Source of the DNA: Microcaldota archaeon
GTDB lineage: Archaea; Micrarchaeota; Micrarchaeia; Burarchaeales; JAKAKT01
Direction of reading: 5' to 3'
Length of the DNA: 37,947 bases
Assembly (NCBI GenBank): GCA_021813385.1
Contig: JAKAKT010000023.1
Span: forward strand, 1 to 37,947
Below the pieces are notes generated by a model that was not told the origin of the DNA, searched no databases, and worked only from the letters and a program-made list of their open reading frames with translations. Position 1 is the first letter of the stretch. Every line of letters begins with the position of its first letter. The position numbers and the translations under genes were made by a program. Below are positions 19,007-30,271 of this stretch, piece after piece.

Positions 19007-20089
19007 CTATCCCGCAATCACCAGCATCCCTTTCAATTTCTCTTCGGGAATCCCGAACTCTGCTGCGCTCAATATCTTCCTGATGTTCCCGATTTCAGCA
19101 TTCTTCAGGTATACGTAGCCCACGAGTGCGCCCACCGAGAGCATCGACCTCCTGAGCGCCTTCACGCCTTTCTGGGCAACCCAATTCTCCAGGTGGGTCT
19201 CGAAGTGGACAAGCGACCTGTCCGTCTTGTATGATTCGAAAGCCTCCGTAAGGTCATAATGCCGGCTCAGCTTCCTAACCGCCTCTTCAGTGGATTTGGT
19301 TTCAGCAATCTTCACGAGCTCCCTCTTGCTTATGCTTCCCCCGTCCAGGAGAAGCTTTTCGATGGTTTCGGTTGGAATCTGCTCTCTTCTTGCCCTGATC
19401 CCGAGCATAATGTTTTTTGCGTCAATCTCGGCCTTCACGAGAGAAAGTACGGTCCCGCCATCCCTGCCGACTCCCTTTACCTTCGAGGCCAATTCCTTGT
19501 AGTACACCCTGTCGAGTTCATTCATTAGGGGAGACAAATCTCCCTTCTTTACTTGGTTCTCCCAGGACTCTTTCGGAGGGCAGAACTCGCACCTCTTTAG
19601 GAATCCGACGACGCTCTCGAGGTCGGAGCCCGCAAGCCTCTTCAGCTCGTCCTCCCCAATTTCGCCTGCAGGAACTAGGAGCGACTCTATTTTTTCCGTA
19701 GAGTAGCCCATCGACTTCCCGAGCAGTATCGTCTTGAGGTTGTGCACATCCCAGCGCCTGAGGAAAGCGAGCACAGTCCCCCTGCCGCTCTCTGGGGTTA
19801 TCCTGATGAGCTTGCGGTAAGTCCGGGCGGCATTCTTCCCCAGCGCTACACGAACGAGGTCCACTCCGGAAAATTTCAGGGATAGCGCAACGAGGTCCTG
19901 CTTGAAATGCGTCCTCTCGAGCATCTCGATGATTTCAGGAACGCTCTTTACCCGGGCCATCTCCTCGAATTGGGCCCGCGTCAAGAGGTGGGTCCTCATG
20001 GCCTTCACTCTTGCGTTTGAATACCCGAAGGCTATCGGTGTTTGCGAGAGAATCCCACCTGTTGCCAATTCCCGTAGTTTCCCAATCAT
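19007..20089 (-). CDS. atpC: A-type ATP synthase subunit C
   Basis: YSNARVKAMRTHLLTRAQFEEMARVKSVPEIIEMLERT; ENWVAQKGVKALRRSMLSVGALVGYVYLKNAEIGNIRKI. Confidence 0.94.
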   Translation of the reverse strand: MIGKLRELATGGILSQTPIAFGYSNARVKAMRTHLLTRAQFEEMARVKSVPEIIEMLERTHFKQDLVALSLKFSGVDLVRVALGKNAARTYRKLIRITPESGRGTVLAFLRRWDVHNLKTILLGKSMGYSTEKIESLLVPAGEIGEDELKRLAGSDLESVVGFLKRCEFCPPKESWENQVKKGDLSPLMNELDRVYYKELASKVKGVGRDGGTVLSLVKAEIDAKNIMLGIRARREQIPTETIEKLLLDGGSISKRELVKIAETKSTEEAVRKLSRHYDLTEAFESYKTDRSLVHFETHLENWVAQKGVKALRRSMLSVGALVGYVYLKNAEIGNIRKILSAAEFGIPEEKLKGMLVIAG

Positions 20090-20094
20090 TCAAC

Positions 20095-20664
20095 CTACTT
20101 CCCCTTTCCGAACAGGAGCCTGTGCACTTCTGTCCTTATGCGCTCCTTCCTTGTCTCGAAATTAGCCTCGAATGTATTATCGAAGACCACCTTCCCGTCA
20201 GGTGACGTGATCAGGGCCCCCCCGATGCAGTCAATCGGCTCATCCGCAACTACGAAGCCGAGGGAGTGGGCCAGTTTTTTGTCCTCCTTGTTGACTCTCA
20301 CGACAGCATCCTTGCCTACTTCAACGATGCCCTCGCTGATGAGTTTCTTGAGGTGCTCCTTGTAGTTTTTCTCCCTCGCGTGCGTTGTTGCTTCGAGCAC
20401 TCCTTTCATCGCAGCATCAATGGCTTTTTCCTTAGCGCGGCTCTCAATCCGCTTGGCCTCGAGATGAGCTGCGGCGATTTTCTCATTCCTCTCATTCGCC
20501 GCAGCAGCCTCGGCCTCAGCTTTTGCCCCTTCGAGAAGTTTCTTCTTTTTCTCCGAGGCCTCGGCAAGCATCCGCTCGCCCTTCGCCCCGGCGTCCTTCT
20601 CGATACGGGAAGCCTCGGCCTTGGCATTCCTGGATATCTCTTCGGCCATCTCCTTTATTCCCAA
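20095..20664 (-). CDS. atpE: A-type ATP synthase subunit E
   Basis: Charged Ala/Glu/Lys-rich N-terminus; VNKEDKKLAHSLGFVVADEPIDCIGGALITSPDGKVVFDNTFEANFETRKERIRTEVHRLLF. Confidence 0.93.
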   Translation of the reverse strand: MGIKEMAEEISRNAKAEASRIEKDAGAKGERMLAEASEKKKKLLEGAKAEAEAAAANERNEKIAAAHLEAKRIESRAKEKAIDAAMKGVLEATTHAREKNYKEHLKKLISEGIVEVGKDAVVRVNKEDKKLAHSLGFVVADEPIDCIGGALITSPDGKVVFDNTFEANFETRKERIRTEVHRLLFGKGK

Positions 20665-20678
20665 GGTTCACACCCTGT

Positions 20679-20906
20679 CTAGAAGAGCCCGGCCAGTTTT
20701 GCGGCAATCACGAATCCGAACACAACGATTGTCTCTGGAATCAGCAGCCATACGAGCAGCTTGCTTCCTTCCTCAGGCCTCTCGGCAATGACTCCCATCG
20801 CAGCAGAGCCGACGCTCGCCTGAACCCATGCGGTGCCGAGAGCCCCCCCGAACATCGCTATGCCGGCTGCAATCGCCATGCCCGCTTCCTTCTCAAACAA
20901 TGCCAT
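20679..20906 (-). CDS. atpK: A-type ATP synthase proteolipid subunit K (c subunit)
   Basis: 75-aa hairpin protein; GIAMFGGALGTAWVQASVGSAAMG and LIPETIVVFGFVIAA with the ion-binding Glu. Confidence 0.93.
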   Translation of the reverse strand: MALFEKEAGMAIAAGIAMFGGALGTAWVQASVGSAAMGVIAERPEEGSKLLVWLLIPETIVVFGFVIAAKLAGLF

Positions 20907-20910
20907 ATTC

Positions 20911-22818
20911 TCACCTCTTGGTATATGCTCTTTCAACTCTAAAGGGCGAGAACTTCCGTCCCCCTCCCTTGTAGAATTTCGAGTAGAATTCTACGAGATT
21001 CAACCTGGCGCCCTGCGCCAGCGACTCAATCATGCCCAGCATGGCGTTCGCCACGTGCAGGGAAACGTATGCCACGGACATAATGGCGAACGTGACAACC
21101 CCCATCTCGGGTTTTGGGAGCAAAAGTTTGTTGATGATGAACTCAGCAGGGACGACCCCGGCCAGGCCCACTCCGGCAATCCTGGCGTAGGAAAGCACAT
21201 TCCCCGCAAGCCCCGGTATCTCGAACAGGCCCATCGGCCCCTCGAAAACCAGCACCAGGAGAACCCCGATGCCGAACAGCCCGCCGAACGGGTAAAGCCA
21301 CTCCTTCGGGAACGCTCCGAAGAACATTATCGAGACACTGAAAAATCCCCCGGCGAGAATCCCCATCCAGCCGATTTTCGCATAAGAGTGCTTCCTGTGG
21401 TGGCCCCAGTCGTTTATAACCCCGAGAGCGAACCCGAAGAGCAGCTGGAGGAATCCCGTTATGAGCGCGAGTGCGAGCAGCATTTTCACGTCCTCTATCC
21501 TGCTCAGCCCCTTATAGAGCGGCAGCTCGAGCCCCATCCCACCGATTGCGTGCCCCAGCCCGAGCAGCTCGAGCAAGTGGGAGTGCGAAAAGCCGAGCCA
21601 TTCGTCGTATATGACTCCGAAGATTATTGTCGGGACGGCAGCATAAGCCCAGAGCCTCGCGAAGCCCGCCATCAGCCCCTTCTTGAACACTCTTAATATG
21701 AGCAGGGATATAAAGAGCGAGATGAGCCCATAGCCGACATCCCCGAGCATCATTCCGTAAATAATCGGGAAAGTGAAAACCAACAGCAGGGTCGGGTCGA
21801 GTTCCCCGGTATTTGGCAGGGAATAGAACTCCACAAGGAACTGCAGGGGACCGGCGGCTTTCCCGTGCTCGAGCAATGTCGGCGCATCATGCCCGGCCTC
21901 GCCTTCCTGCACCAGGTAATTCTTTCCGACCGCCCCAGAGAGGCATCCCCTGACTTCCGGGACCTTGCTCTTTGGGGCAAATCCCTCGAAAGCAAAAAGC
22001 TCGTCTGTCTTGCCGAATTTCGCCACCACTTCGAGCCTGTCAGCCTCAATCTCAAGAATTTCCCGAAGTTGCGCAACCCTGCAGTAATGCTTTGTTGAAA
22101 TCCCAGAAATATCCAGTTCAATCGTGCTGAGCTTCTTTTCGAGCTCAACCAATTCCTTCTCAAGTTCATCCAATACCCTGGTGGGCTTTCCCTCCAATCC
22201 TGAGATGTCAGTTTCGGCAAAACCGGCTTCCCCGAAAACAGAGCCCGCCTCGACTCCTTTCTCAATTGCGACAAGCGCGAAAACCTTCTCTCCCCTGACT
22301 CTCGTCACAATGCTGTAGTTCTTAGTTAGAGAATCAAGGGACTTCCTGAACAAATGCAATTTGGCTGTTCCAAAGCTCCCCAGCGAATATTTCAGTCTTG
22401 GGTGCCTAAGGTCTGAAAAATCGACATCCAGGTTCCTGAAATGCGCCAGCGCCCTCTTCAGCTCGATGAGCCTGCGCTTCCTATCCTTCGCCTCGTCGGA
22501 AGCTTTCCCGAGTTCCGCAAGCCTCGCGTCTATCGTCAGTTCCTTCGCTTCCCTCAAGGCCTTTTCAACAGAAATCTTTTCGCAAACTCCAATCTCCCCC
22601 CTGCTTTTCTTCAGGTAGTTTTCTATGCCTCGAAGCCTGATGAGCTGCTCCGAAACCTCCCTGTAAGATTCACCGGGAATGTCAGGAGTTAGCCCGGAAG
22701 GCCCGGTTTCCTTGAATTCGACAAGCCCTGCCTCATGCAGCGCAGCAACAACCTTAGCCTGGTCCCTCCTCAAACCGATTACTCTGACCTTGGCCATTTC
22801 GACTGGTCTTAAATTCAT
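20911..22818 (-). CDS. atpI: A-type ATP synthase subunit I (a subunit)
   Basis: N-terminal cytosolic region, multi-TM C-terminus; FPIIYGMMLGDVGYGLI, FEIPGLAGNVLSYARIAGVGLAG. Confidence 0.95.
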   Translation of the reverse strand: MNLRPVEMAKVRVIGLRRDQAKVVAALHEAGLVEFKETGPSGLTPDIPGESYREVSEQLIRLRGIENYLKKSRGEIGVCEKISVEKALREAKELTIDARLAELGKASDEAKDRKRRLIELKRALAHFRNLDVDFSDLRHPRLKYSLGSFGTAKLHLFRKSLDSLTKNYSIVTRVRGEKVFALVAIEKGVEAGSVFGEAGFAETDISGLEGKPTRVLDELEKELVELEKKLSTIELDISGISTKHYCRVAQLREILEIEADRLEVVAKFGKTDELFAFEGFAPKSKVPEVRGCLSGAVGKNYLVQEGEAGHDAPTLLEHGKAAGPLQFLVEFYSLPNTGELDPTLLLVFTFPIIYGMMLGDVGYGLISLFISLLILRVFKKGLMAGFARLWAYAAVPTIIFGVIYDEWLGFSHSHLLELLGLGHAIGGMGLELPLYKGLSRIEDVKMLLALALITGFLQLLFGFALGVINDWGHHRKHSYAKIGWMGILAGGFFSVSIMFFGAFPKEWLYPFGGLFGIGVLLVLVFEGPMGLFEIPGLAGNVLSYARIAGVGLAGVVPAEFIINKLLLPKPEMGVVTFAIMSVAYVSLHVANAMLGMIESLAQGARLNLVEFYSKFYKGGGRKFSPFRVERAYTKR

Positions 22819-22822
22819 CGTA

Positions 22823-23164
22823 TCACTCGAGGACGCTCATCGCGATTTTCCTGATGTCCTCGGGCTTGACCTTCTTCTTCTCTAAGTCAGCCGCTTCTTT
22901 TTCGGCTTTCCTCAGTATGGACCCCTGCTCGGACTCGATTCCCTTCTTTGACTCCAAAAGCAGCTTGTCCTTGAGCTTGACTGCATCGTCGTGCGCCCCT
23001 TCGGCAATCTCGTCCGCTTTCTCCCTCGCTTCCCGGAGTTCGGCCTCCGCATTCTCGTTCGCTTTAGCGATGATTGCCTTTGCCTCGTCCTCTGTTTTCT
23101 TCAGGGATGATACAGATTGAATAAACTGAGCGTCATCTTTGTGCTCGGCATGCGCTTCCGCCAT
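22823..23164 (-). CDS. atpH: A-type ATP synthase subunit H (peripheral stalk)
   Basis: 113-aa coiled-coil: VSSLKKTEDEAKAIIAKANENAEAELREAREKADEIAE; first gene of the operon. Confidence 0.88.
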   Translation of the reverse strand: MAEAHAEHKDDAQFIQSVSSLKKTEDEAKAIIAKANENAEAELREAREKADEIAEGAHDDAVKLKDKLLLESKKGIESEQGSILRKAEKEAADLEKKKVKPEDIRKIAMSVLE

Positions 23165-23224
23165 TCAAACCCCCCTTTCCCGCTTCAAGACCACTATGCG
23201 CAGGACTTACTAATTCATGGGATA

Positions 23225-23237
23225 GTATTTAAAAAAT
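23225..23237 (-). promoter_or_regulatory. Putative TATA box (TTTTTTAAATACT on the minus strand) for the ATP synthase operon
   Basis: A/T-rich TATA-like motif upstream of atpH in a GC-rich background. Confidence 0.5.
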
Positions 23238-23290
23238 TACCGTCAGGGAAAAACCCCGTTAACATTTTCGGTCTCGAACAAATTAGTGTT

Positions 23291-23328
23291 TCAGTAGTTT
23301 CCCGGCCCCTGCTTAATCTCAAACTCGC
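23291..23328 (-). repeat. Direct repeat copy A: displaced copy of the V4R-like gene 3' end (EFEIKQGPGNY*)
   Basis: 34/38 identity to 23462-23499; mismatches at offsets 7, 10, 13 and 16, all synonymous in the gene frame. Confidence 0.95.
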
Positions 23329-23338
23329 TCCGAACCGC

Positions 23339-23429
23339 GGGGAGGAAGTTTCCTCCCCCCAGTTTCAGGGTCCGATAAGTTCGACGCATCGAACTTATGG
23401 ACCATTTGTGTTCGAACACAAATTGGTCC
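23339..23429. repeat. Cluster of three palindromes/hairpins
   Basis: GGGGAGGAA-GT-TTCCTCCCC (23339-23358); GTCC-g-ATAAGTTCGA-CGCA-TCGAACTTAT-GGAC (23370-23402); GGACCA-TTTGTGTTCGAACACAAA-t-TGGTCC (23399-23429). Confidence 0.92.
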
Positions 23430-23461
23430 TCCTGACCCCCTCCTCACGACTAGTCACTACG

Positions 23462-23923
23462 TCAGTAATTCCCAGGTCCCTGCTTAATCTCAAACTCGCA
23501 GTGGTCCCCGTTCGCAGCGATGCATTTAACCTCAGTCACGCTGACATCCTTCCACTGCTTGAACTCGGAATAGGCGCCCCGCAAAATCCCCCGGAGGAAG
23601 CTGCACTGGGGCTTTCCGCTCCCTGGGAGCTGGGTCAATGGGGAATTGAAAATCCTGACAATCAATTCAACCGGGTATTCGCTGGCTGAGGCGCTCTTCT
23701 TCTGAACCATTTCGTAAGATATTTCCCCGAGTCTCTCGCGTTCCATGTGGTCCTTGAGGACCTCCATGAATATCTTGGGGTCGTTGAGCTCCCGGTTCTT
23801 TACCATTCCCATCCCGATTTTCTCCCCGGCCGCAAACATCACCCGGTGGGTCGTGAACTCGCCAACAATCTGGAACATCGAGGTGTAGACTTCAACAAGG
23901 GATTCGGATTTCATAAAGACCAC
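23462..23923 (-). CDS. V4R-like (4-vinyl reductase) domain protein
   Basis: C-terminal pattern CSFLRGILRGAYSEFKQWKDVSVTEVKCIAANGDHCEFEIK resembles V4R domains; adjacent to the KaiC-like gene. Confidence 0.7.
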   Translation of the reverse strand: MVFMKSESLVEVYTSMFQIVGEFTTHRVMFAAGEKIGMGMVKNRELNDPKIFMEVLKDHMERERLGEISYEMVQKKSASASEYPVELIVRIFNSPLTQLPGSGKPQCSFLRGILRGAYSEFKQWKDVSVTEVKCIAANGDHCEFEIKQGPGNY

Positions 23924-24624
23924 TAATGCATCGAGCTTTCGCTGAAGACCTGCTCAGTCGGGAATACGACCATCCCCTGCTTCGTCATCTTAAGGGGAAC
24001 TACCTTGCTCGCGTGCTCGCACGCCCTCATCTTTACAATCTCGCACGCCCTTACCCGCAGGTTCCCTTTCTCCAGGTTATAGAGGAATATTATCCCATCG
24101 CTCACGAAGTGCTCGAGGTCGAAGCTCGTCCCCTTCCTCTCCATGTGCGGGAACTCGGCGGTGAATATCGAGGTGCAGTCGAATTTCTTCAGGAACCCCG
24201 CCAAATTGAACACGTTCTTCCTGAACTCGAGCGGGTTGTCGAAGTAAATCTTGAGCAATGTCGAGGAATCAATCACTACCCTGCTATAGCCTTGGTCGGA
24301 GACTAGGTCCTGTATCACGTCCATGAAATGTTCGAAGTTGAATTTTTCGACCCCCGTCACAACAAGATCCTTATTCCTCATCTGCTCGTCAAAGCCGGGC
24401 CATTGGTAAGTTGCCCTAATGTTGTTCACAATCGATTCGGGTTCCTCCTCAAGGGAGATGAAAATCCCCTTCTCCCCTGCTTTCGCCCCCCCGTAAAGGA
24501 ACTGCATGCAGAAAGTCGTCTTCCCTGTGCCGGGCCCCCCGCAAACTAGGACGTTGTGCCTCTTCGGTATCCCGCCCCCGAGAAGCTCGTCAAGCCCGGG
24601 TATTCCTGCTCCTATCTTGTCCAT
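23923..24624 (-). CDS. KaiC/GvpD-like RecA-superfamily ATPase
   Basis: IGAGIPGLDELLGGGIPKRHNVLVCGGPGTGKTTFCMQFLYGGA; GIFISLEEEPESI; SRVVIDSSTLL. Start at MDKIGAGIPG with GGTGG SD. Confidence 0.9.
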   Translation of the reverse strand: MDKIGAGIPGLDELLGGGIPKRHNVLVCGGPGTGKTTFCMQFLYGGAKAGEKGIFISLEEEPESIVNNIRATYQWPGFDEQMRNKDLVVTGVEKFNFEHFMDVIQDLVSDQGYSRVVIDSSTLLKIYFDNPLEFRKNVFNLAGFLKKFDCTSIFTAEFPHMERKGTSFDLEHFVSDGIIFLYNLEKGNLRVRACEIVKMRACEHASKVVPLKMTKQGMVVFPTEQVFSESSMH

Positions 24625-24682
24625 ATTCCCACCAATAGGGCTTCTCGGTAGCCTTTTATTAGCCTTTCGACATAATTTTTCC

Positions 24683-25396
24683 ATGGAAAAGAGGAAGCAG
24701 CCCCTCATCATTGAGCTTGAGGCGCACCACGAGGGGTGCCCGGCGATAGAAACTTCTGAGAAAGTAAAGGACAGCTCGATTAAGGTGGTCTCGGTTTCCG
24801 GAGCCGATAAGCACGGAGAATACGGAATCTACGAAGTCCGTTCCCCAGAAATAGGGCGGTTCATAGATGGGATATCAAAACATGAGGGAGTGAAAAAGCT
24901 CGACCTGCTAATGAAGTCCAGGGACAGGGCAGTCGTGCGCATGCTGACGAAAGGCTCCCTATTCGTAGACTCAGTCGCAAAAACAGGCTGCGTCATCCTC
25001 CCATTCACCGGAACAATTAACGAGATGGACCGCTACACGCTGCTCGTGCCCTCGCAGAAATCCTTTCACAATCTCAACCAACTCCTCGATGATAAATACA
25101 GTTTCAAGCTGAAAAGCAAGCACTATCTTAAACCGAAAGAGGAGCTCGCGCTCGACACTTTTAACACAACAGGTTTCCTGCGGCTCGCCGAGGGCTCCCG
25201 CATGCTTACCAAACGGCAATTGGAAGCTTTCGAGCTCGCATGCAAAAGCGGCTATTACGCAAGGCCGAAGAAGGTGAATTTGGGGGACCTCGCGCGTGAA
25301 TTCGGCATCTCGAAGCCCTCATATGCGGAACTCCTCTCAAAAGCTGAAAGCAAGCTCCTTCCAGTTTTCAATGAAATCCTTGCTCTTCTCCGTTAG
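24683..25396 (+). CDS. HTH-10 (bacterio-opsin activator-like) transcriptional regulator
   Basis: C-terminal LTKRQLEAFELACKSGYYARPKKVNLGDLAREFGISKPSYAELLSKAESKL; start at MEKRKQPL. Confidence 0.85.
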   Translation: MEKRKQPLIIELEAHHEGCPAIETSEKVKDSSIKVVSVSGADKHGEYGIYEVRSPEIGRFIDGISKHEGVKKLDLLMKSRDRAVVRMLTKGSLFVDSVAKTGCVILPFTGTINEMDRYTLLVPSQKSFHNLNQLLDDKYSFKLKSKHYLKPKEELALDTFNTTGFLRLAEGSRMLTKRQLEAFELACKSGYYARPKKVNLGDLAREFGISKPSYAELLSKAESKLLPVFNEILALLR

Positions 25397-25485
25397 CCTT
25401 CTTCTGCCCACCATACAGGTAAGGCGCCAAAGGGAAATACAAGAAAAACCATAATACTTATCGGCATAACCGGGGGGTGGCCGAT

Positions 25486-26640
25486 ATGAACACAACCGAA
25501 CCCAGCGCAAGCGCTGGCGGAATCAGGTGGGGGTATAATGGAGGAACTTTTCTCGAGAGTGAGTACCAGCTGGCTCGCGAGAAGGGAATACCACTCACCC
25601 TCGACATCTCAGCCCATTCCGGCTGCTCAAATAATTGCATATACTGCGGATACCTTGACACGATGAAAGGAACTCCCCTGGCTGGTGATGAAATTGCAAG
25701 CATGATTCGCCAGTTCGCTGAACTCGGGGGCAAGAGCTTCAGGTTTGTAGGCGAGGGGGAACCGCTCTCAAGGAAAGACATCTTCCAATTAGTCGGCGAG
25801 ATAAAGAAGTCGGGAATGATTCCAGTAATCTTCTCATGCGGCGACCTTCTGGGGGATGACGGGCTCTGCCTCAAACTCCATGGTTTTGACGGAGGGGAGG
25901 CCATCGGCCGTCTTAACGAGGCGGGCGTGACAATAGTGCTCAAGTATGACGCACATTACCAGGACCACATAGCAAACAGGCCAGGCTATTCGGAAAAAAG
26001 GAACCGGGCCCTGGAGCGCCTGATGAACTCGGGCTTCAACCTCCGCGCGCCATCGCATCTTGCGTTCGGCACCGTAGTTCTCAAAGCCAACCATGAAGAG
26101 ATTCCAGAGCTTTACGATTACGGGCTCTCGCGAAACATCTACACTGTCAATTGCGCGCTCATGCCAATCGGGAGGTCTGAGTTCGACTATGAAAAACTTG
26201 GGATAACTGGGGATGAAATGATTGAGCTTGCAGTCAAGACATACATAATCGCCTGGGAATACGGGATACCATTCACGCGAGTCGCGGATTTCCCGGGCGG
26301 CCTCGCGTGCGATATCTCGCGCGCCGGCTTCTACGTTTCATACACCGGGGAAATCGACCTGTGCGAAGCCAATTTGTCCGAGGACATAGGCAATTTCAGG
26401 GACATCCCCCTCTCAGTTGCTTGGGAAAAAATAAACGCAGCGAGGGAGCGCCAGGGTGACGAGCGGGTCCGGGGCCTCTGTATTGCGAAGAGGGCAAAAG
26501 AAATAATCCCGCCGAACTATGATGCCGAAGTGACCAGGAAGGTGCAGGATTTCATTCGGCAAAATCCAGAAAGGTTCAACTCGAGGCCAAGGGCTGTCAC
26601 GAAGAGCATGATTGATGCTTATGCAAAAAATCGTCCCTAG
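25486..26640 (+). CDS. Radical SAM domain protein
   Basis: CSNNCIYCGY cluster motif, FVGEGEPL, C-terminal additional Cys; GGGGGGTGG SD before the ATG. Confidence 0.88.
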   Translation: MNTTEPSASAGGIRWGYNGGTFLESEYQLAREKGIPLTLDISAHSGCSNNCIYCGYLDTMKGTPLAGDEIASMIRQFAELGGKSFRFVGEGEPLSRKDIFQLVGEIKKSGMIPVIFSCGDLLGDDGLCLKLHGFDGGEAIGRLNEAGVTIVLKYDAHYQDHIANRPGYSEKRNRALERLMNSGFNLRAPSHLAFGTVVLKANHEEIPELYDYGLSRNIYTVNCALMPIGRSEFDYEKLGITGDEMIELAVKTYIIAWEYGIPFTRVADFPGGLACDISRAGFYVSYTGEIDLCEANLSEDIGNFRDIPLSVAWEKINAARERQGDERVRGLCIAKRAKEIIPPNYDAEVTRKVQDFIRQNPERFNSRPRAVTKSMIDAYAKNRP

Positions 26641-27923
26641 AAATTCTTGACCATTTTCCTGCTCTTTATATACTCAAGCAGCTTCTTCCTTTCGTCCTTC
26701 AGCTCTTCGTTGCTCATAACGTCGTGCTTGAAGACGAAGTCCATGTCCACTTCGTCTTTCCCCAGGCCCCTTGCCATCACGAAATTATCGAAATCCTCAA
26801 CGCTTATCGAAAATCCAAACTTCTTGGGGTCATCGTAAATGTCGCACCCTGGGAAGGGCACCAATGTTGAAACGTCGACCGCGTCCGGATTCGCTTCCTC
26901 GCAGAATTTTATCAGCCTGTCGACATACCCCGGTTTTTCCCCAGGCAAGCCGATTATCAAATACACCCTCACTCCCATCCCGACTTCCTTGGCAATCCGA
27001 ACAGCCCTGTAAATGTCAGGGATTCTTGTTTTCTTGTTGGACTTATCCAGGACCTCTTGGGAGAAGGATTCGACCCCGTATGCTATCTCATCGCAGCCGG
27101 CGTCTTTCATCATCTGCAGGACATCGCGCTCGACCCTGTCGACTCTTGTTCCCGCCCTCCACCTTATCCCCAGGGGCTTTATCTTGTCGCACACTTCCCT
27201 GAGCCACTCCTTTTTTACAGTCATCGTATCGTCATGGAACCTGAAATTCTTTATCCCATAATCGTCCACCAAATGCTTTATCTCGGCAACAACATTGCTC
27301 GGGCTCCTGAACCTCACCTTCCTCTTCCACATCTTCTTGCTGGCGCAGAAAGAGCAGGCGTAGGGGCATCCTCTTGAGGTTATCACAGTTGCGGTCGGGC
27401 CAGCCCCGTAGAAAAGCGCGTGCGGGCTGAAAACAGAATCGAATGGCAGGAGGTGCCTTGCCGGGAAGGGCAAGCTATCCAGGTCCTCAATCATTTCGCT
27501 CTGGTAGAATCGCGTTTGGTCGTTTCCCTTCTCAAAGTCATCCAGTACCCTAAGAAGCGAGACTTCCCCCTCCCCGATTACAACCTTGTCGAAAATCGGG
27601 TCTATGCTACCGGGCATTGAAGTGGCGTGTATCCCTCCCAGCACAATCCACGCTTTCTTGTTCTTGGCCCTCGCAACATTGGCTATCTGCTTAGCTTCCG
27701 GGTAATCCGGGGTTGTCGACGTGATAGCATAAACATCCGCGACCCCTATCAATTCCTTGTACGATTCAGGCCCCTTTCCCCTGAAATCCGTGATTCTCAG
27801 CTTGTACCCCTCTTTCTCCGCAACAGCTGCAAGATACAAAATCCCCAAGGGCGGGTTCCTGAACGGGTCCCCCAAGTACGGGCTAGGGGGTATGATGAAC
27901 TCAATCATTATGTCATTTTTCAT
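26637..27923 (-). CDS. B12-binding domain-type radical SAM protein
   Basis: N-terminal cobalamin-binding-like domain (PPSPYLGDPFRNPPLGILYLAAVAEKEGY), SRGCPYACSFCASKKMW, YGVESFSQEVLDKSNKKT, YLIIGLPGE. Confidence 0.92.
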   Translation of the reverse strand: MKNDIMIEFIIPPSPYLGDPFRNPPLGILYLAAVAEKEGYKLRITDFRGKGPESYKELIGVADVYAITSTTPDYPEAKQIANVARAKNKKAWIVLGGIHATSMPGSIDPIFDKVVIGEGEVSLLRVLDDFEKGNDQTRFYQSEMIEDLDSLPFPARHLLPFDSVFSPHALFYGAGPTATVITSRGCPYACSFCASKKMWKRKVRFRSPSNVVAEIKHLVDDYGIKNFRFHDDTMTVKKEWLREVCDKIKPLGIRWRAGTRVDRVERDVLQMMKDAGCDEIAYGVESFSQEVLDKSNKKTRIPDIYRAVRIAKEVGMGVRVYLIIGLPGEKPGYVDRLIKFCEEANPDAVDVSTLVPFPGCDIYDDPKKFGFSISVEDFDNFVMARGLGKDEVDMDFVFKHDVMSNEELKDERKKLLEYIKSRKMVKNF

Positions 27924-28124
27924 GGCGGGGCATCTCCGGGTTGAAGTTTTCGGCGTTAATCCGTCGCTTTTCTTGTTAGCGTTACGCATTAAACGCTTAA
28001 AATTCTGCCGGTTTCTTGAGTTTTTATCGCTCAGCCAAACAACGGCACGCTCCCTCAACTGTTCATCTTATCAATTTTTATATTTTATCCATTAATAACC
28101 AGCATTATCTTTTGTGGTGAATGA

Positions 28125-30238
<2,114 letters not shown>

Positions 30239-30271
30239 TCATCCCAAACTCCCTGCAATCATCAACTACTA

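Noticed and set aside
20833-21696. 287-aa plus-strand ORF opposite atpI/atpK
   Set aside because: Overlaps conserved atpI and atpK; shadow ORF in GC-rich sequence.
15243-23429. CRISPR array interpretation of the hairpin elements
   Set aside because: No regularly spaced direct repeats and no cas genes; elements differ in sequence.
23117-23689. 190-aa plus-strand ORF spanning the palindromic cassette
   Set aside because: Runs through the V4R-like gene antisense and through palindromes; no plausible protein features.
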